DNA of 52,431 bases from an uncultured Hungatella sp. (GTDB taxonomy: Bacteria > Bacillota > Clostridia > Lachnospirales > Lachnospiraceae): positions 1 to 52,431 of the forward strand of contig CAJUFP010000021.1 in NCBI GenBank assembly GCA_910585645.1, given 5' to 3'. Of this stretch, positions 51,318-52,431 are shown piece after piece (position 1 is the first letter of the stretch; each line of letters starts with the position of its first letter). The translations under genes were made by a program, and so were the position numbers. Below the pieces are notes generated by a model. It was not told the DNA's origin and searched no databases. It was given only the letters and a program-made list of their open reading frames with translations.

Positions 51318-52431
51318 TTATTTTGTAAATTTACTTGCGGACTCTTTAGGTTCAGCATTAACACATATCACCGTAGCAGGACTTTCACCACTTTGAATTT
51401 TTTCTTTATAAAGTTTCATAACTTTACCTGCCCGAATCTTGTGACCATTATCAATCATTAGAAATACTTTTTTATTTGTATTTTCTGCTTTTGCATATTC
51501 CTCAATCTGTGTTTCAAATCCATGTATAGTGTCTTGATTTGAAGTTAACTTTATCTCAATTACGGTTTTATCATTACCCCTACTAATCTTGAAATCTACA
51601 GGTCCTCGTCCTGCATTTGGTTCAGGACTCAAGTCAAGATTGTTAGCCAAACAGTAATAGTATGCTGTCATATGAAGTGCCTTTTGAACTGTTTTTTCAT
51701 CTCTAGCTGTTTCTCCATTGTACAGCAATTCGTATCCTTTACATTCCTCTATCAAATTCTTAAAATGATTACAGATTTCAAGAGTAGCTTCATAAGAGTC
51801 CTTAGTTTCCAAAAGAGAGACAGGATATGTATCTCTATACTTGTGTGCTATTTTTTCAACAAAATACTCACTGTCTCCCATTAAATTACACTCATCCAAA
51901 GTGGATTCATTATAGGCATTAATTATTTTATTAAGAGAACTGTCATTCATAAAGATCTGTCTTTTTATTTCACTCTTTCTTTGGCTGGTAGTCAACTTAT
52001 ACCACTCTTTCCGTACAAACTCATTCATTTCTTGTTTAATTGCCTCATTTTCGTTACATACTCTTTCTATATCATCCCAGCCTCTCGCTATAGGTATTTC
52101 ATGCAATATATTGATTGGCACCAGCAACAGTTCTTTATTCTTTTTATATGGATTTAAAATAATCCCATTTATAAATTCATATTCTGGATATTTTTCCTTG
52201 GTGATTCCTAACTTATTATACGCCCACTTGGTGTAATTCACTATTTCATCATGTACAAGTGTTGCAATCATATCACTTATTCTGTCTGGACCAACATTGT
52301 CTTCAAATAGACTTAATAAGTGAAATATTTCTGGATGATTGGAGCACGTTAAAACTATTTCAGATGCGCTCTTAATCCTACGATTAACCATAAAAGTAGC
52401 ACTACACAATGTTTCAAAAAATAAAATCCTG
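51318..52431 (-). CDS. Protein with C-terminal PD-(D/E)xK nuclease domain, N-terminus beyond the right edge
   Basis: The frame stays open to the right edge (the most upstream visible residues read RILFFETLCSATFMVNRR), so the true start is outside the window; 371 residues are visible. About 240 helical residues of unknown type precede a restriction-endonuclease-like domain: HMTAYYYCLANNLDLSPEPN, then GRGPVDFKI (catalytic Asp) and TVIEIKLTSN (Glu and Lys of ExK), then FETQIEEYAKAENTNKKVFL. This is a complete D-ExK set. It lies 25 bp upstream of the OLD nuclease gene on the same strand, suggesting a two-gene system. A+T-rich and unlike the neighbouring transfer genes. Confidence 0.8.
   Translation of the reverse strand, partial: RILFFETLCSATFMVNRRIKSASEIVLTCSNHPEIFHLLSLFEDNVGPDRISDMIATLVHDEIVNYTKWAYNKLGITKEKYPEYEFINGIILNPYKKNKELLLVPINILHEIPIARGWDDIERVCNENEAIKQEMNEFVRKEWYKLTTSQRKSEIKRQIFMNDSSLNKIINAYNESTLDECNLMGDSEYFVEKIAHKYRDTYPVSLLETKDSYEATLEICNHFKNLIEECKGYELLYNGETARDEKTVQKALHMTAYYYCLANNLDLSPEPNAGRGPVDFKISRGNDKTVIEIKLTSNQDTIHGFETQIEEYAKAENTNKKVFLMIDNGHKIRAGKVMKLYKEKIQSGESPATVICVNAEPKESASKFTK

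Noticed and set aside
49553..52431. Gabija (GajA/GajB) system
   Set aside because: The OLD protein fits GajA loosely, but the adjacent gene is a PD-(D/E)xK protein, not a UvrD-type helicase. The next gene upstream lies outside the window, so this cannot be fully excluded.
1..52431. CRISPR arrays, tRNA and rRNA genes
   Set aside because: I looked for regular repeat-spacer patterns and tRNA-like arms in the intergenic regions and saw none.

Overview
The window looks like chromosomal DNA from an anaerobic gut Firmicute of the Lachnospiraceae type. The grounds are strong AGGAGG-type ribosome sites with frequent GTG and TTG starts, tightly packed operons, DUF3737, DUF6550 and DUF4320 families, and a conjugation/Tad hybrid typical of Clostridia. 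The genus is not resolved. Almost everything is on the minus strand; the LysR gene at 21969-22862 is the main exception. No rRNA, tRNA, CRISPR array or intact insertion sequence was seen.

Region 1 (1-22968) is a metabolic, transport and regulatory island. Reading along the minus strand from a divergent LysR gene, it has an 83-residue protein, two flavodoxin-fold reductases and an iron alcohol dehydrogenase. Next comes a second operon: histidine kinase, response regulator, DUF362 lipoprotein, permease, Fe-S aldo/keto reductase, a membrane-anchored C-N hydrolase and an alpha/beta hydrolase. A third transcription unit starts with a lipid-anchored paralogue of the C-N hydrolase, followed by an AMP-forming ligase, an ABC exporter pair, two cyclophilin-like lipoproteins, DUF3737, MATE and LysE transporters. 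Two promoter motifs tie these units together. A T-N11-A box overlapping TTGCTA-17-bp promoters lies upstream of both the reductase operon and the first hydrolase. A 14-bp element, with the same spacing to a -10-like hexamer, lies upstream of both the kinase and the first hydrolase. I infer one regulon that takes up, hydrolyses, reduces and exports an amide-linked small molecule; its identity is unknown.

Region 2 (23042-28038) is visibly A+T-rich cargo: a single 1567-residue protein with an N-terminal SMEK-like nuclease-type domain, a STAND-like P-loop NTPase and a long helical C-terminus. It has its own promoter with a palindromic operator. It resembles Avs-type antiphage proteins.

Region 3 (28039-49261) is about 21 kb of a conjugative or integrative element in which type IV secretion genes (PrgI/VirB3, TrbL/VirB6, VirB4) flank a complete-looking Tad pilus module (TadA, TadB, TadC, TadZ, CpaB, prepilin peptidase, pseudopilins). 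Two DNA methyltransferases sit inside it and a SpoVG-like gene is at its head. The relaxase, coupling protein and integrase are not in the window.

Region 4 (49402-52431) is A+T-rich again: an OLD-family ATPase/TOPRIM nuclease directly downstream of a protein ending in a PD-(D/E)xK nuclease domain, which runs off the right edge. This pair is a candidate two-gene defence system. The conjugative element therefore has candidate immunity genes on both sides, which is the most interesting aspect of the window.
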